14,732 bases of DNA. Origin: Flavobacteriaceae bacterium (lineage in GTDB: Bacteria > Bacteroidota > Bacteroidia > Flavobacteriales > Flavobacteriaceae). A program made the translations under genes and the position numbers. Where the stretch lies: the NCBI GenBank assembly GCA_015493405.1, contig WGDF01000247.1, forward strand, positions 1-14,732, read 5' to 3'. The notes under the pieces are model-generated. The model saw only the letters and a list, made by a program, of their open reading frames with translations, searched no databases and was not told the DNA's origin. Shown here one piece after another: positions 14,374 to 14,732 of this stretch; the first letter of the stretch is position 1, and each line of letters opens with the position of its first letter.

Positions 14374-14732
14374 CTGATTCCGAAACACCGGATATATGTT
14401 GAGGTTGTGGTTTGATTAAAATCGTTCATTGACAATATTGCCATCTCTAGAATTCCCCCGCTACGCTGGGTTGTGGTTTGATTAAAATCGTTCATTGACA
14501 ATATTACAACCCGTCTTTGTAAATTTTGGCATCTCGTTGTGGTTTGATTAAAATCGTTCATTGACAATATTTAAATCAATAAAGTCCATATCACCTTTGT
14601 GTTGTGGTTTGATTAAAATCGTTCATTGACAATATTAGTGTTTGAGCCTAACCGATTTTTCAAACGGTTGTGGTTTGATTAAAATCGTTCATTGACAATA
14701 TTAAAGGTATTAACTATACATTGTGTTGTCAG
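14338..14732 (+). CRISPR. Type II-C CRISPR array, cut by the window end
   Basis: 36-nt repeats begin at 14338 (degenerate), 14404, 14470, 14536, 14601 and 14667; the last five are identical (5' GTTGTGGTTTGATTAAAATC, 3' end GTTCATTGACAATATT). Spacers are 14374-14403, 14440-14469, 14506-14535 (30 nt each), 14572-14600 (29 nt), 14637-14666 (30 nt) and 14703-14732 (30 nt, touching the edge). All spacers differ. The anti-repeat in the tracrRNA fixes the plus strand as crRNA sense, so each crRNA is a spacer plus the 5' half of the following repeat. The array begins 4 bases after the cas9 stop, with no leader there, and must continue beyond the window. Open frames read across it on the minus strand are repeat artefacts. 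Confidence 0.98.

Noticed and set aside
14346..14567. Minus-strand open frame of 73 codons with repeated SMNDFNQTTT
   Set aside because: It is the translation of the CRISPR repeats; the peptide period equals the repeat-spacer period.
14640..14665. Inverted repeat GTTTGA/TCAAAC inside a spacer
   Set aside because: A property of one captured sequence, not of the array; 6-bp arms are weak.
14725..14732. GTTGTCAG at the right edge as the start of a variant repeat
   Set aside because: Only five bases match the repeat; a 30-nt spacer ending exactly at 14732 fits the other spacers better.

Overview
The window looks like chromosomal DNA of an AT-rich Gram-negative Bacteroidota, most likely a flavobacterium-type organism. 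Evidence: several upstream regions carry the Bacteroidota sigma-factor signature (TAnnTTTG near -7, in several cases a TTG about 18-21 bp upstream). Other signs are a signal-peptide outer-membrane barrel protein, a lipoprotein subtilase, a RluB-type enzyme with a long basic N-terminal tail, and a very large type II-C-like Cas9 with a CRISPR repeat that begins GTTGTGGTTTGATTAAA. No species can be named from the sequence alone.

Layout. Positions 1-1142 (-) hold the N-terminal 380 codons of an outer-membrane beta-barrel protein that runs off the left edge. Positions 1248-3834 (-) hold a two-gene unit: a metallo-beta-lactamase-fold hydrolase followed by a subtilase lipoprotein. Positions 3968-6356 (+) hold coaD followed by a membrane-anchored LTA-synthase/sulfatase-type transferase. 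A short ssb (6543-6884, +) converges on groES (6960-7247, -) across a strong bidirectional terminator. groES lies behind a thioredoxin-glutaredoxin fusion gene (7269-7841, -). A RluB-type 23S rRNA pseudouridine synthase (7976-8809, +) is divergent from that pair. A tRNA-Asn(GTT) with its own promoter and terminator (8920-8993) and a small zinc-ribbon protein (9038-9394, -) complete the housekeeping part.

The right third is a compact type II-C CRISPR-Cas locus. It consists of a tracrRNA gene on the minus strand (about 9485-9574) that is not an open reading frame but is well defined by promoter, anti-repeat, nexus-like hairpin and terminator. Next comes a 1554-residue Cas9 with all catalytic residues present (9669-14333, +). 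A CRISPR array then starts only four bases after the cas9 stop codon and continues to the window end: one degenerate and five identical 36-nt repeats, with six spacers of 29-30 nt.

How the parts fit. The tracrRNA anti-repeat pairs with nucleotides 1-20 of the repeat (two G-U wobbles), which fixes the crRNA sense strand as the plus strand. Cas9, tracrRNA and the processed crRNAs should therefore form a complete interference module. No cas1, cas2, cas4 or csn2 is present between cas9 and the array or anywhere else in the window. There is also no room for a leader between cas9 and the first repeat. The source of array transcription and of new spacers is therefore the main open question. The remaining genes are ordinary housekeeping functions, with a few oddities (groES without groEL, SSB without an acidic tail, a degenerate thioredoxin domain).
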